From Arthonia radiata (lineage: Eukaryota; Ascomycota; Arthoniomycetes; Arthoniales; Arthoniaceae): a DNA stretch of 64,000 bases. The position numbers were made by a program, and so were the translations under genes. The stretch is taken from NCBI GenBank assembly GCA_002989075.1, contig PSQN01000006.1, positions 1,687,018-1,751,017 of the forward strand. Direction: 5' to 3'. Shown piece after piece: positions 33,561 through 45,054 of the stretch. The notes beneath the pieces are model-generated. The model did no database searches. It was not told where the DNA came from and saw nothing but the letters and a program-made list of their open reading frames with translations. Numbering within the stretch: position 1 is the first letter of the stretch; the number at the start of each line of letters is the position of its first letter.

Positions 33561-35538
33561 ATGGCTCCAAAATGGCAACGCTTCAAGCCTGCGGGATACA
33601 CCACAGCAGCTATCTGCATCTCGCTTGGTGGCCTTTTGAATGGGTTCGACACGGGATCTATCGGCGCCGTCACGTCAATGAAGCAGTTCTCGGATGCGTT
33701 TGGAGAGCTCACTCCCACCATGCGAGGTTTCACCGTGTCGCTCATCATGCTGACCGGTGCTGCGCCGAGCTTGTTTGCTGGACAGATCGCTGACAAATGG
33801 GGACGGCTTACTATTAGTGGTGCTGGGGCTCTTTTGTTCCTCGCGGGTGTGCTTTTGCAGGTGAGTCTCACAATATCAGAGCACTCTATCACCAAGCTTG
33901 TGGAGGGCGGTCAGCAGCCAACGTGTCGGAATCACTTCATAGGACCTGAGTTGAGGGCTGAGATCGCTGTGAGCGTGCCGCATGGACTACTTCGCGACTG
34001 ACGTAAGACCATAGGTTGCTACAATGAACCTCAATGCATTCCTGGTCGGACGTGCTATAGCAGGTCTTGGACAAGGATTGTGGCTTCCGAATGTTGTCGT
34101 GTACGCTCGTTCTTGCAATTCTCGACGGCGCAGACGTAGCTAACAGTTGGCAGATACATTGCAGAGATCTCACCGAGCGCACGGCGAGGTGCTCTCGTAT
34201 CCGTACCACAGTTCTTTGTTTGTACTGGTCTTTTCTTGAGCTACTTCACCTGCTACGGATCGGTGAGCTACACGCCCCATGCTGTGATAGCTGCCACAAC
34301 TGACGGCACTCCTAGCAACAGATAGACTCGGCTTTAGCGTGGCGCATGCCATACATCATCATGGCGTTTTTTGCGTTCGCATTGCTAATCGCTTGCGTGC
34401 TTCTACCAACGAGCCCAAGGTGGCTGATCCTACAGGGACGCCGTGAGCAGGCCATGAGGGAGATCGAAAGTCTCGGCATCCACCGCGAGGAGGCAGAGAA
34501 GGATATCTTGAATGTTGCCGCTGGCGAGCAAAACCGACTCAGCTCTGGTATACAGAGTTTCTTGATGCCCTTCCGAAAGCAGTATCGGTTCCGCACTGTG
34601 CTTGCGCTCTTCGTATTGGGTATGGTTCAGCTCAGTGGTATCGATGGCGTTCTATACGTGAGTTGTGCTTAAGCCACATCTAAATCGCTTGCAAGGGTGA
34701 CTGACAAGCACGCAGTATGCACCTGTCTTGTTTCATCAGGCTGGACTGCCGGAGCAAACAGCCGGCTTCCTGGCATCCGGTATCTCTGCGATCTTGATAC
34801 TGCTGATCTCGATACCGGCTGTATTGTATGCAGACAGTTGGAATCGAAGAACCGCTGTCATCACGGGTGGTGTTCTCCTGAGTGGCACCATGGGTAAGTT
34901 AGAATTCTGCTACCGCTGTGCGAATGATCGTGCTAAATCAGCGATAGGTCTCATTGGGGCACTTTACGCTGCCGGCGTCGTCCATGACTATGGTATCGCT
35001 CGCTGGGTCGTGATCGTGAACATTTACATTTTTGCCATGGCGTATTCAGCGACCTGGGCTATTACGGGAAAGATCGTGGCAAGCGAGATCGTGCCGGCTA
35101 AGACTCGTGCGGGAGCCAACTCTGTTGCTCAGGGAATTGGATTTGTGAGTATCCCAATCGTCGATCGGCGTCCCCCCCTCTGTAATGAGACCTGTGCTCA
35201 TGATTTTGCAGCTAACAAATTGGCTTGTGGCCTTCGCAATGCCTGTGTTCTTGGCTAAGTCCAGCTACGGCCCATACTTACTCTTTGGCGGCTTTTCCCT
35301 TGCCACAGTGGCTGTGCTGGCGGCATACCTGCCGGAGACGCGTGGCGTCAGCCTTGAAGATGTTGAGGCTGTCTTCCAGATGCCATCAAAAGGCTTGACA
35401 CACTATCTCAAGCGACTCTTGGGTAAAGTGAGCAGCAACCACGCCAGCTCTTCAAGCTCCAGCACTCACTCGTCAATCGAGCTCTCATCCACGGCGAGCG
35501 GTTTCGATGTTTCAGCGCTGAGCGCATCGAATGCTTGA
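33561..35538 (+). CDS. MFS sugar porter
   Basis: Model: seven exons, 33561-33860, 34015-34100, 34154-34262, 34316-34657, 34716-34893, 34948-35144 and 35212-35538; 512 aa. It is a plasma-membrane proton-coupled or facilitative sugar transporter of the sugar porter family. Signatures: GGLLNGFDTGSIGAV in helix 1, the loop GQIADKWGRL, GRAIAGLGQGLWLPN, EISPSARRGALVS, PTSPRWLI, and PETRGVSLEDVEAVF after helix 12. All introns are GT-AG and in phase, and joined junctions restore conserved residues. The C-terminal tail is Ser-rich. GH43 and PL20-like genes lie 3-5 kb away, so a plant-derived sugar is a reasonable substrate, but the sequence does not say which. Confidence 0.9.
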
Positions 35539-35586
35539 GTGTGATCGCCCCTCTGATGGGGCTGATTGGGTGATGTAGCTATGACA

Positions 35587-37663
35587 TCAGAACAATCCGG
35601 GGAACTCTGGGCTTTTGCTGGGTTTGCGAGGATTAGGCCTTGAGCCCTTCTCATAAAGATACTCGCTGGTTTTGGTATTGCCGCTCTCTCGCGAGACGTC
35701 GATCGGCGTTTTGCCCCCACGCAACATATTAACGCCAGCATCACGTTCTACGAGTAGCTTGACAATGTTGAAATGACCGCGTTCTGCCGCGTTATGCAAG
35801 GCAGTACTTTCATCTGCTGATCTAGCATTGACTTTGACGCCGCGATCAAGCAGCATCTTTACAATGTGTTCATGTCCGTATGCACACGCGTAGTGCATTG
35901 GCGTGCGCAAGCTTATGTGAGTCCGGCATTCTGCCATTGCGCCTGCTTCAAGCAAGGCACGTGTGATCTCAGAATCGCCAGCGATAGCGGCTTCGTGCAA
36001 CACTGTTCTGTTGTCCTTTTGCGGGTCTTTGAGATCGAAGTCAATGTACCTTTCCACCAGCACGTGCGCAAGGTGAAAATCGCGGTTGCGAAGTGCTTCA
36101 TGCAAGGCGAAGATCTCGCGACTGGAGGGGTCGCTTGTAGGTGCCCGCTGCAAGAAAGGCACTGACTTCTTGCGGCCTCGCAAAGCGGAGCTAAAATTCA
36201 TAGCTTTCGCTTGAAGTTCTGAAGATGCTGTATGAACACGCTCGAGGTGGCCTTGCTTGGGCGGAGTCGCAGATGCTGAATTCAAAGTGAATGACTTGAG
36301 ACTGGACGAAAACGGGTCTTCCTCAGAGAAGCGGTCCGAGAGGGCTGGGGATACTGGTCCAGAGATCGAGATAGACTGTGCTCGCCATCTGCTCAGCGTC
36401 GTTAGCTTTTGCTTTTCCACACCTAGCAGCAAAGGGATTGAAAGAACTTGCCCTGCTGGCTTGGTTACTTTGTTGACCTCATCTTTGATGGAGCCTACCA
36501 CATCATCGAAGAAGCCGGCTTCTCGCTTCTGGGCCCATGCAAGTCCACGATGATCGGCATCGATGGCGATTACCGAGCTCTTGAAGAGCGTAGCCGTGTC
36601 CATAGCCACCAGAATCTCCGGCCAGCCTTGCTCTGTCTGAGTTTCACGAGACTCGTAAGCCGCCACAATATGGAGCTGGTCAGCTACATGTGAGAAGTCC
36701 GCATTGAGATCAAGGATGGTATTTGAGCCAGGCGATAGCTCACTAATCAGATTGCGCTGCATCTGGCCGTTGGAGATCAACGAACATGTCTTGCGGTCGA
36801 AGCCGTCGTGAGGCGCCCCAAGGAAGATTACACTCTTGATGAGATCATTCTCGACGTCTTCGACCGATTCGCACAGAATCTTTTTCAAGACGAGGCAGCC
36901 CGTGCTATGAGCGACGTACACGACGGGTCGATCCTCGCGCCCTTCGCCGCGACGCAGGCGCTGGAATCGTCGCAAGAACGTCTCGGCCTTGTTGTAGATA
37001 TTGTTCTCGACTTCCTCGTAGTCCTCTGGTGTATAGCCATACAGCAACACTCTGGCTTTCGGCACTTGCCGAGGCAAGTGATCTACTGGCCAACATTCGC
37101 CATTGGAAAGACTGCCCTCCGCCCAGGAGTCAAACGGATGGCTTCCAATTGCGGGTATGAAGACGACACTGGATTGGAGGTGAGCTATGCCTTGTGATCT
37201 CTTACGATTCGACGTACTCTACTGCCGCGTCCGGGGAGTAGCTTAGCGGCGTGAAGCCCACAAAGTCGCAGTCCAATCGAACGGGGTCCGTCCTGACCCT
37301 TTCATCGATCTGCCGAGGGTAGCGCGAACCCCCAGTCTTGGGCGCAAAGGATAGCACCGACGTCAACCGAGGGTCCGGGTTGTCCGACGGCTTTTTACCG
37401 ATAGACGGGCAGAGGGAGCGGACTTTAATGCGAGGGCGATCCTGCTCGCCGAAGTATCTTGGCAAGCTTACCGACGTAGCCGTAGGAGGGATGAAGTCTA
37501 CTCTGTAGGTCTGCCATTCAGCCATGCGACTCACGGGCGCTGGTAATGGAGACGGGGCGGACGCTTTGATGTTGCTGTTGGATGGCCTTTTGGAGACCAT
37601 GTTCATACTGTCGGCGCGCAGCATAGCCATCGGAGGGCGCTCGTTCTTGAAGCGAGCCGTCAT
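35587..37663 (-). CDS. Alpha/beta hydrolase (serine esterase-like) with C-terminal ankyrin repeats
   Basis: Model on the minus strand: exons 37663-37206 and 37168-35587; 679 aa. The hydrolase part begins VVFIPAIGSHPFDSW and continues to LLYGY; the nucleophile motif is VYVAHSTGCLV (Ser about 241, AHSTG form of GxSxG), followed by VIFLGAPHDG. This matches the DUF676/lipase-type hydrolase placed at the N-terminus of many fungal NLR-like proteins. A linker of about 150 residues follows, then four to five ankyrin repeats from about 503 to 663 (TVLHEAAIAGDSEITRALLEAG; TPMHYACAYGHEHIVKMLL; TALHNAAERGHFNIVKLLVE). No NACHT/NB-ARC ATPase lies between them. The 37-nt intron is very short. The start is uncertain: 37525 is an alternative. 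It is convergent with the sugar porter, 48 bp apart. Confidence 0.75.
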
Positions 37664-38426
37664 TGGGGATCGAGTCGTGATGGTGCAGCGCAGCAAGGGC
37701 GGCAGCGCCTGCTGGCAGCCATGAAAGACTTGAAGACGTCTCTTGTGGGAGGATCATGTTCAAGGGAGAGGCCAGACTGGGCGGGCAAGGCTTGTCATCC
37801 GGTCTTGCTGACGGGAAAGGCGGGCGCTACAGCGGGGTGACGGCCCGGGAAGGAAGCCCCCACCGCCCGCGTCGCAGCCTGCAAATCGGGGGCTTGAGGC
37901 TTGGGCGCATCCAGGATTCCGTCTGAAGTGACTCCAGATCCTCTCCAAGCTTCCTTCTTGGCTTCCGTCTGGAGCTGGCAGTCTGTCTTTGGATCGCTTC
38001 GTGGAGACCAGTTGGGCACAAAGGACAGGGGGTGAGATAGGAGACATCTTCATTCACATGGGAATGCGGCTGCCTGTGGCCGGCATTTCATCCTCTCCTC
38101 CAGACATCAGATATTCCCCTCATGAGCCTCTACGCACACCATCAGACCCGTTGAATGCAGTCATTCTCATCAGCGCCAAGTACCTAGCGTCAATATGGTC
38201 CCTTGGAAGCCCAGATCAGCTCTCGTGTAGGACGGTTTATACCAAAAGTCAGCGCTTAGTCCTGGTGCCCACCAAAATCCTGACTCGTACCTACAGGCTG
38301 GCAGTTTGTACCTTATCCTCTGCTCAACACTTTTCTCACCTCTCAAGCTGATCATGATAACACTCCAACCTTGCGGCGGCCATTGCTGCTTCCAATCCGA
38401 GACGGTGACGATAGAAGCAAGCCATT
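37664..38426. other. Divergent intergenic region
   Basis: 763 bp between the hydrolase-ankyrin start and the GH43 start. Frames of 70-120 codons occur on both strands without family similarity. The hydrolase frame continues open to about 37696 without an ATG, so a further 5' exon is possible. Confidence 0.35.
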
Positions 38427-39437
38427 ATGCTCTACAACAGCGCCCTCGTTAGCCTCGTCGACCACTCTACCCCGGACCCTTACGTGGTGCACGCCAGTGG
38501 GAAATTCAACCTGCTCTACACTTGCGGCGACCGCATTGAGATGCTTCAGGCCGACGTATTGACAGGTTTCCGCACGGCCAGGCCAACTATCATCTACGAG
38601 CCGCCTCCCAATACCTATCACTCCAGTGGGCTCTGGGCACCGGAGCTTCACAGCGTCAATGGCAGGTGGCATGTCTATTATGCTGCTGAGCATCCTCAAT
38701 TTGGCAACAAGTCGCATCGGATGTATGTGCTAGGAGGTCCGTCCGCCGATCATGACCCGACGATTGGACCTTGGGAGTTTCTCGGACGCGTTCGCGGAAT
38801 GCCCGAAGAACAGTGGGCCATCGATGGCACCGTATTTGAACTCAAGGGCGCACACTACCTCTGCTACTCGGGGTGGCCACTAGGCGAGAGCCATTGCGAT
38901 CTGAATCAAGAGCTATTCATCATGAAGTTGGACAGCCCTATACAAGCCGCTGGCCAGCCGATCCAGATATCCACGCCCTTCCAAGCATGGGAGCGAACAC
39001 AAGACAAAAACGGAGACCACGGCATCAACGAGGGCCCGCAGTGGCTTTCGTCTCCCAGCGGTGCATGGCGTGGAATCATCTACTCGTGCTCTGGCAGTTG
39101 GACTTGCGAGTACAAGATGGCCGTGCTGCAATTTCAGGGCGGTGATCCGCTCAATCCCACCTCCTGGCGCAAAGACACAAGACCATTACTGCGGTCAAGG
39201 AGAAGCGGTCAGGGTCCGTATGGACCTGGCCATGGTAACTTCGTAAATCTAGGAGACGACGTACTTGCAGTGTTTCATGCCACAGATAAGCTCAGCGACG
39301 GCTGGCATCATCGCAGAGCTCGTTGTCAACAACTAATCTTCAACCAGCACGGTCCGTTCATGGGTCACTATGTCGGGACAGAAGTGGGCTTTGAGAGTTT
39401 CTTGCCAGGGCAAACACTATCTGAGGATACACCCTAG
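38427..39437 (+). CDS. Glycoside hydrolase family 43-like (arabinanase/arabinofuranosidase type)
   Basis: Single exon, 336 aa. GH43 enzymes are inverting hydrolases acting on arabinan, arabinoxylan or xylo-oligosaccharides. The five-bladed propeller signatures are visible: catalytic base in HSTPDPYVV (about residue 17), the pKa-tuning Asp in QWAIDGTVFE (about 134), and the acid Glu in GINEGPQW. GLWAPELHSVNGRWHVYYAA is a typical blade strand. There is no signal peptide, so the protein is either intracellular, acting on imported oligosaccharides, or its true start lies in an unseen exon. The next gene is a secreted PL20-like protein. Confidence 0.8.
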   Translation: MLYNSALVSLVDHSTPDPYVVHASGKFNLLYTCGDRIEMLQADVLTGFRTARPTIIYEPPPNTYHSSGLWAPELHSVNGRWHVYYAAEHPQFGNKSHRMYVLGGPSADHDPTIGPWEFLGRVRGMPEEQWAIDGTVFELKGAHYLCYSGWPLGESHCDLNQELFIMKLDSPIQAAGQPIQISTPFQAWERTQDKNGDHGINEGPQWLSSPSGAWRGIIYSCSGSWTCEYKMAVLQFQGGDPLNPTSWRKDTRPLLRSRRSGQGPYGPGHGNFVNLGDDVLAVFHATDKLSDGWHHRRARCQQLIFNQHGPFMGHYVGTEVGFESFLPGQTLSEDTP

Positions 39438-39541
39438 TGGTGTTCAGAGCCAGGCCTAACTGAACAAGCCGCTTCAGCAAGCAAGTCCTTGTAGTAATCG
39501 AGCACCTTCTACCAGTTCGAGCACGGAACACGCTTGAGGTG

Positions 39542-40400
39542 CTATGTTGTGGACCCCGGCACGCCGGAGCTGTCTGTGATCCCGCCGAACCCCAAGTCTG
39601 AAATCTGGACTCGATAAGCGAAGTTGTTAAAGACGTATCTCGCATCGCCAGCACTGACACTTAGACTGGCGCAGTATCAGCATATTGAAGGTAGCGCAAT
39701 GCAACGCATCGTCAAGCACTTACTCGTCCGCTTCTCCGCGGTACATCCCAAATTTTGGGTAAGTACCGGTCCTCTTACTCCACAAGCTATAGTCAGAAGC
39801 ATCATGGATCTTCTTCCCATCAACCCACCACGCTAGCCTATTGTTCTGGCTCACGATGTCACCGCCGTTCATTTTGGTATCGAACGCCAGAGCAATCTTG
39901 TGCGGTTCGTTGATGCTCACCGGCGATTTGGCGACTGTAACCCGATTGCTACCGCCTCCGCCTGGCGTGGTGACCTGCAAATTAAGCGCGCCGTCAATGA
40001 ACTCCAAGTGGAAAGGGATGTTGCTCTGGGGCTCCGCTGTCTTATCGTCGCGTTTCCATTGGTAAATGACGAGCCCGTTGCGGCTATTCGTAAGCTCGAA
40101 GCTGTAGCCCACGAAATACTTCTTTTCAGCCTGCCACGTACTGTCCGTCCCGGCTTTGACCTCAGCACGGCGAAAGTGGGCAGCCCGATGGAAAGTCAGA
40201 GCATCTTTGCCGTTGGTGGCAGTCCCGGGCTTGATATAGACACTGCTGTTGCCTGGACAGTCGATATGATCACCCAGATTTTGGCCTTCAAGTTGGCATG
40301 AGCCGAGTGTCGAAGCGGGTTGCCCACCCCTGTAGTCGATGAGCAGTACGGCGTTGGCCAGCGCGGTAAGGACCGGCAGCAGGTAAAAGGCAACGCGCAT
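39542..40400 (-). CDS. Secreted polysaccharide lyase-like protein (PL20 glucuronan lyase type)
   Basis: Model on the minus strand: exons 40400-39724 and 39653-39542; 262 aa. A signal peptide is clear (MRVAFYLLPVLTALANA). The mature part has a beta-jelly-roll character: KKYFVGYSFELTNSRNGLVIYQWKRD, FHLEFIDGALNLQVTTPG, and HKIALAFDTKMNGG, ending TGTYPKFGMYRGEAD then, across the intron, RYVFNNFAYRVQISDL. The pattern QWK...F/YPKFGxYRGE resembles fungal PL20 glucuronan lyases and related secreted proteins. PL20 members cut beta-1,4-glucuronan by beta-elimination; activity here is inferred. Intron 39654-39723 has a GTAAGT donor. The neighbouring GH43 converges on it. Confidence 0.65.
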
Positions 40401-41416
40401 CTTTGGCAATGAGAGAAAAACAAGGAAAGTGAAACGATGTTGCTAGGATGTGAGCAAACAAGACACTGAAGAACCAAGCGGACCAAAATGCTCGCATTGG
40501 CACAATCTTTATGATCGAGCAGTCGCAACGTTTGCCTAAGGCTATACGAGATCCGTGTCAGCGGTGTACAGCACAGGTCTGGCTCCGCATGACTGCAGAA
40601 GTATGTACTGCAGTAAGCGGGCCACTCAATCCACCTCGTCAGCGTCAGCCTGATGCTACTTTACCAATAACCACGCGGTAAGTAACGACGATCGGTTTGG
40701 GTACGTTCACGACTCCAAAGCAGTCTACATTGCGTACTACAAAGGGTCCGGAAGCCGCGGATGGCATAAGCGAAAGACCTGGTGCACGTACTTGACTACA
40801 TTGCAGCTGCAGGAGAAAGTACCGTCCCGCAGTACGGCTCTTGGCGTCAGAACGACAGCTTTGGCCATACTCAGCTGCAGTCAGCGCATCAAAGCAACTG
40901 AGCGACTTGTAAACGCAACGTTACCGCTTATACGCGAGTGAGAAGAGTGCCACTGGGAGTATAGCTCTCTGCAACGTACCACGTAAGGCCCAGGAGAATT
41001 ATCACCATGATCGATGCAGTCCAGATCTTAGTTCACACACCGCTTCGACAATAGCATATGCGCATAGCTTGGGACGCCACTGATATTGCGGATCTACCGC
41101 AGACCCTTTGGTATTGGCCAGGCCGCCTCATGCTGCTTATACCGAGGCAATTGAGGAATGTCGTCTCGTAGCCTTGTCATATTCAGCAACCCAGCCGATT
41201 CGCTATCCTAGTGAACATGTTGTTGACTGGGCTGAGTGCAAGCACCACGTGATACACACGGGCTGATCCATTCCTGCAAAAGCTCCCGTCCGACGTACCC
41301 AAAACGAAGCGCACGGGGTGCTGGCCACGATATTTCGCACCACTGCCTGGGTGCAATAAATGTACGTCAAGATTCGACCTCGAACGAGGTCGCGCGCACC
41401 AACCCCAAAAGCACCG
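40401..41416. other. Intergenic, no supported gene
   Basis: About 1 kb with only short frames. It is the upstream region of the PL20-like gene (minus) and the downstream region of the AhpD-like gene. Nothing is recognised. Confidence 0.35.
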
Positions 41417-42531
41417 TCACCACCCCTTCTCCTTCGGCTTCCCCAGAAACTCCATCCCTTCGTCACTCCACTGCGCCCCTACGTCCCTCGCAACCTGCCT
41501 CACCAACTCCGTCGCGCCCACGATCTCCGCGCCTGTATTCCCCAGATTATGGCTTCCGAACATGTGCCTGTACGCCGTCAGTAACAGTTCACCCAACCCT
41601 TCCCACCACACCCCACACCACACCCCATCTCACACACCAACCCCACCACAAACAAGAAAAGCAGAAACAACTCACCCCTTCGCCTGCCCCCTCGCCCCCA
41701 AACACAAACAACACACAAACTCCAACAACCCCGTCTCCTTCGCGCCTAGAATACTCGTCTCCGCCACCAGATCCCCATAGATACAATTGATCGCGAATTC
41801 CCCCAGGTCGCCGCCGGAGCTGTCATTCAGGTTCTGCAGCACGCGGTCGGTGTGCTGCGCGTAGATGCGGGTGAAGAACTCTTTGCCGCGGTGTTGGCGG
41901 ACGGCGAGCGGGATGGAGGCGCGCAGGGATTTGTCGTTGGAGAGTGCGCGTGCGATGGCGGGGGCGTGGGTTGTGAGGTGCGTGCGCAGGACGGAGAGGC
42001 CGTGGATGGACTGGGGTGGGGTTAGTCGGTGTTTGGGTGGGGTGGGGGGAGGTGGGTGATTGGGACGGGTGGGTGATGCTGGGGTTAGGGGGACGCTGCG
42101 AGCGGACAGGTGATCGATACAGTGGGTGGAGTGACGCTGCAAGGGGCTTGTGCTGCTGCAATCCGCAAAGTAATCGAGGCCATCTGTGTCCGCCTCAATC
42201 TACACGTCGACGACCGCCTGCCAGCTATCACGCTATCCACAGCCCACACGCTCCCTCTCACCCATCAAATACACAGCACTGCAAGACTCACCCTCGGAAA
42301 CCCCACCAACGGACTCGCCTTCAACAGCCCCTCTCTCAACTTCCTGCACGCCTTCACCTGCTCGTCCTCCTCCGGGATCCGGCGTAATATCTCATCAGCC
42401 AGATCCGCGATCAGCGGCTCTCTCGCGAAACCTAGAATCGCCACGCCCGCGATGGCGGTCCAGTCGTGGTTCGTGGTGTAGGTGCTGTCGGCTGGGAAGT
42501 GCGTGGGGAGGGTGGTTGTGGTGAGGGGCAT
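41417..42531 (-). CDS. AhpD-like / carboxymuconolactone decarboxylase-like protein
   Basis: Model on the minus strand: exons 42531-42292, 42010-41676 and 41567-41417; 241 aa. The fold is all-helical; AhpD relatives are peroxidase-type or decarboxylase-type proteins, and the fungal branch is poorly characterised. Seen here: DWTAIAGVAILGFAREPLIADL, QHRGKEFFTRIYAQHTDRVLQNL, GEFAINCIYGDLVAETSILGAKETGLLEFVCCLCLGARGQAKGHMFGSHNLGNTGAEIVGA. The Glu-Cys-Cys-x-Cys...His arrangement is AhpD-like. Both introns are GT-AG; the 108-nt intron 41568-41675 is very G-rich on the gene strand. The coding strand changes from C-rich to G-rich along the gene. Exact substrate unknown. Confidence 0.7.
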
Positions 42532-43149
42532 GTTGATGCTGTTGTGGAGGAGGTGAGGTTGCGAATGGGGGACATGCGGTATTACTTGTAAATCAGGCTA
42601 TTACTTATATACTCACAAGTGTATACATACAAATCGAGCTGGTTGGATGCCTTCCATCTGCATGTACTCGGTTCCCTTTGCCGACGTCACACTGCGATTG
42701 ACGAACTCTGTTTCCGGCCGAGCTATGCCGAACTTCAATCCTACAAGAGGCACTCTAGGAGGTACGGCCGTAAAGAAACCCTCAAGTTCCCATATAAAGA
42801 ATGAAGAAAGATATCGCGGTGATGATAGCAGTACGACGATTCAACATCACCGTCCAACCCCGCGGCAAATCCTCGCATCGATCTGAACAGTTCGCCAAGA
42901 CACGTGCCGAAAAGCTTGGTCATTGGCCAATGGCATGCAGTCGCTCAGTGCGGCACAGGCGACAATGTCTCAGACATCGCAAAGTAGTGTCGCGTGCCCA
43001 ACTTCCTGCGCTCGTTGTGCGACCGTTCTGCTCTTTCTTGCTGTGAGATGTACCTATGCAGATTTATGCTGCCGTTTCAACTTGTGTGAACCAATCTCAG
43101 ACATTGTTTGCAGCCTGATCGCGGCGTTTACGGCATTTTATGAGAGAGT
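42532..43149. promoter_or_regulatory. Divergent promoter region, AhpD-like and Git1-like genes
   Basis: 618 bp between divergent starts at 42531 and 43150. No supported ORF is seen. A TATA-like TTATATACT lies near 42604. Confidence 0.35.
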
Positions 43150-44889
43150 ATGAGCAGCATGTTCTCGAAGCTCAGGAAGACCTCCGCAGCAGTTGCGCCG
43201 CCTGCCGAGCGTCGCGCAGAGGAAGAGAGCAGAGTCTCCACTGCGGAGAGCGGCGAGCCGGCGCTGAGAGATACCCCCAAGACATATTGGGAGCGCCGTA
43301 TTCCGGTCGTTGCCTGCGGCGCCGGTCTGTTCGCTGATGGGTACCTTAACTCGGTGAGTGGATTGACTGCTGTCTCAAGATCTGGCTGCCACCATGCTAT
43401 ACATGGTTCAGAGTGCTCTGCTGGCGAACGTGAGGCTTACTAGTAACGCAGGCAGTAGGGCCCGTCAATACCCTGCTCAAAGCCATCTATGGGAAAGCGT
43501 ATACCGGCAGCGGCGCAGGTGCGAACATCGCCTCTCTCGCGTTCGCCGGCGAAGTACTGGGCATTCTGATCTTCGGGTATACTGCCGACCACTATTCGCG
43601 CAAGTGGTCATTGGTTGTTGCAACGATCATCCTGTTCTTTTTCACTGCGCTCTCTGCCGGCTCTTATGGCGCGGGCGGCAGCATTCAAGGCACATTCGCC
43701 GCGCTCGCCGCATACCGCTTCCTCCTAGGTATTGGCCTAGGTGGAGAGTATCCAGCCGGCAGCGTCGGCTGTGCGGAATCGACAGGCGAGCTTGAAAGCG
43801 GCAAGCGTAACAGATGGTTCATCTGGTTCACGAACCTGCAAATCGACATCGGCTTCGTGATTTCCTACATCGTCGCAACAATCGCGGCGGTTGCGTGCGG
43901 CGAAAACCACCTCCGCGCAGCCTGGCGGATCATTCTTGGAATTGGTGTCATTCCACCTCTCAGCTTGATCTGGATGCGCTTCAAGCTGAAAGAGCCTGAA
44001 GCCTTTCAACGCGAGAAGATGACGAAAGCGAAAACGCCGTGGCTGCTTGTGTTGAAGATGTATGGGTGGCGTATGTTCGTCGTGAGCGCTATTTGGTTCA
44101 TCTACGACTTTTCGTCGTTTGCGTTCTCAATCTATTCGACCAGCATTATCGACAATATCATCCCGGCAGACTCGGCGACGTGGGTCAGCTTTGCCTGGGG
44201 TATCTTGATCAACAGCTTTTACTTGCCCGGAGCTGTGGCTGGGTCAATCGTAAGTGACAAGTTAGGACCGAGAGCCACACTGGCCTTGGGCGTGGTGCTG
44301 CAAGCTGTGACTGGCTTCATCATGGCTGGCATTTACGGTCCGCTAAGTCGGCCGCAGAATGTTGCTGCTTGGTGTGTTGTATATGTGAGTATTTACATTG
44401 CATATAAACAAGGTGCACATCACTGATACCAGCGCGCATCAGGGCATCTTCCTCTCGTTTGGAGAAATGGGACCAGGCGACAACATAGGCTTGGTGGCCT
44501 CAAAGACTTGTCCAACGTCAATCAGAGGCCAGTACTATGCCGTCGCAAGCGCAATGGGCAAGGTTGGGGCCTTCGTCGGTACTTACGTCTTCCCCATCAT
44601 CCAGAATGATGGGAAGACAGCGACGCAGCAGGGACAATACCCATTTTGGGTTGCATCATCAATGGCATTAGTCAGCGCAGCGCTCGCCATCTTCTGCTTA
44701 CCTAACATTGGACAAGATACGATCGATGAGGAGGACAGGCGCTTCAGGAAGGCCTTGGTGGAGCACGGCTACGATATCTCGCAGATCGGAGATGGGAGGC
44801 ATGCTAGCGTGGTCGTGGTTGAACGCAAGGATGAAAGCGGCAGCGGCAGTGAAGGAGACGAGAAGAGCAGTAAGATGCCTAAGGCGTAG
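43150..44889 (+). CDS. MFS permease, Git1-like (glycerophosphodiester / phosphate type)
   Basis: Model: exons 43150-43353, 43452-44384 and 44443-44889; 527 aa. Yeast Git1 imports glycerophosphoinositol and glycerophosphocholine; the wider family includes H+/phosphate symporters such as Pho84. Signatures: CGAGLFADGYLNS in helix 1, GPVNTLLKAIYG, GYTADHYSRKWSLV, LGIGLGGEYPAGSVGCAEST, RAAWRIILGIGVIPP, and SFGEMGPGDNIGLVASKTCPTSIRGQYY. The N-terminal 50 residues are a charged cytosolic tail and the C-terminus is Ser/Lys/Glu-rich. Intron 1 (98 nt) contains an apparent mini-exon that was rejected because it would leave a 22-nt intron. Substrate is inferred from family only. Confidence 0.88.
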
Positions 44890-45054
44890 CCGGTCTTTTG
44901 GATAAATATTTACGTGTTGATCGGATTGAAGCTGTTTAATCGCTTGATTCTCGGCTTGGCAGGCTGTACGCGCGCCTTTTGATTATTCGTGGCACTCTAT
45001 ACCACCCAATTGCTCGCTCGCCGGAGCTGTATTTACGAGACCCGTAGCCACTTA

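Noticed and set aside
33461-33895. 144-codon minus-strand frame
   Set aside because: Exactly antisense to the first exon of the sugar porter; a shadow frame.
43354-43451. A mini-exon (SALLAN) inside intron 1 of the Git1-like gene
   Set aside because: It would leave a 22-nt intron after it, too short to splice; one 98-nt intron gives the family sequence.
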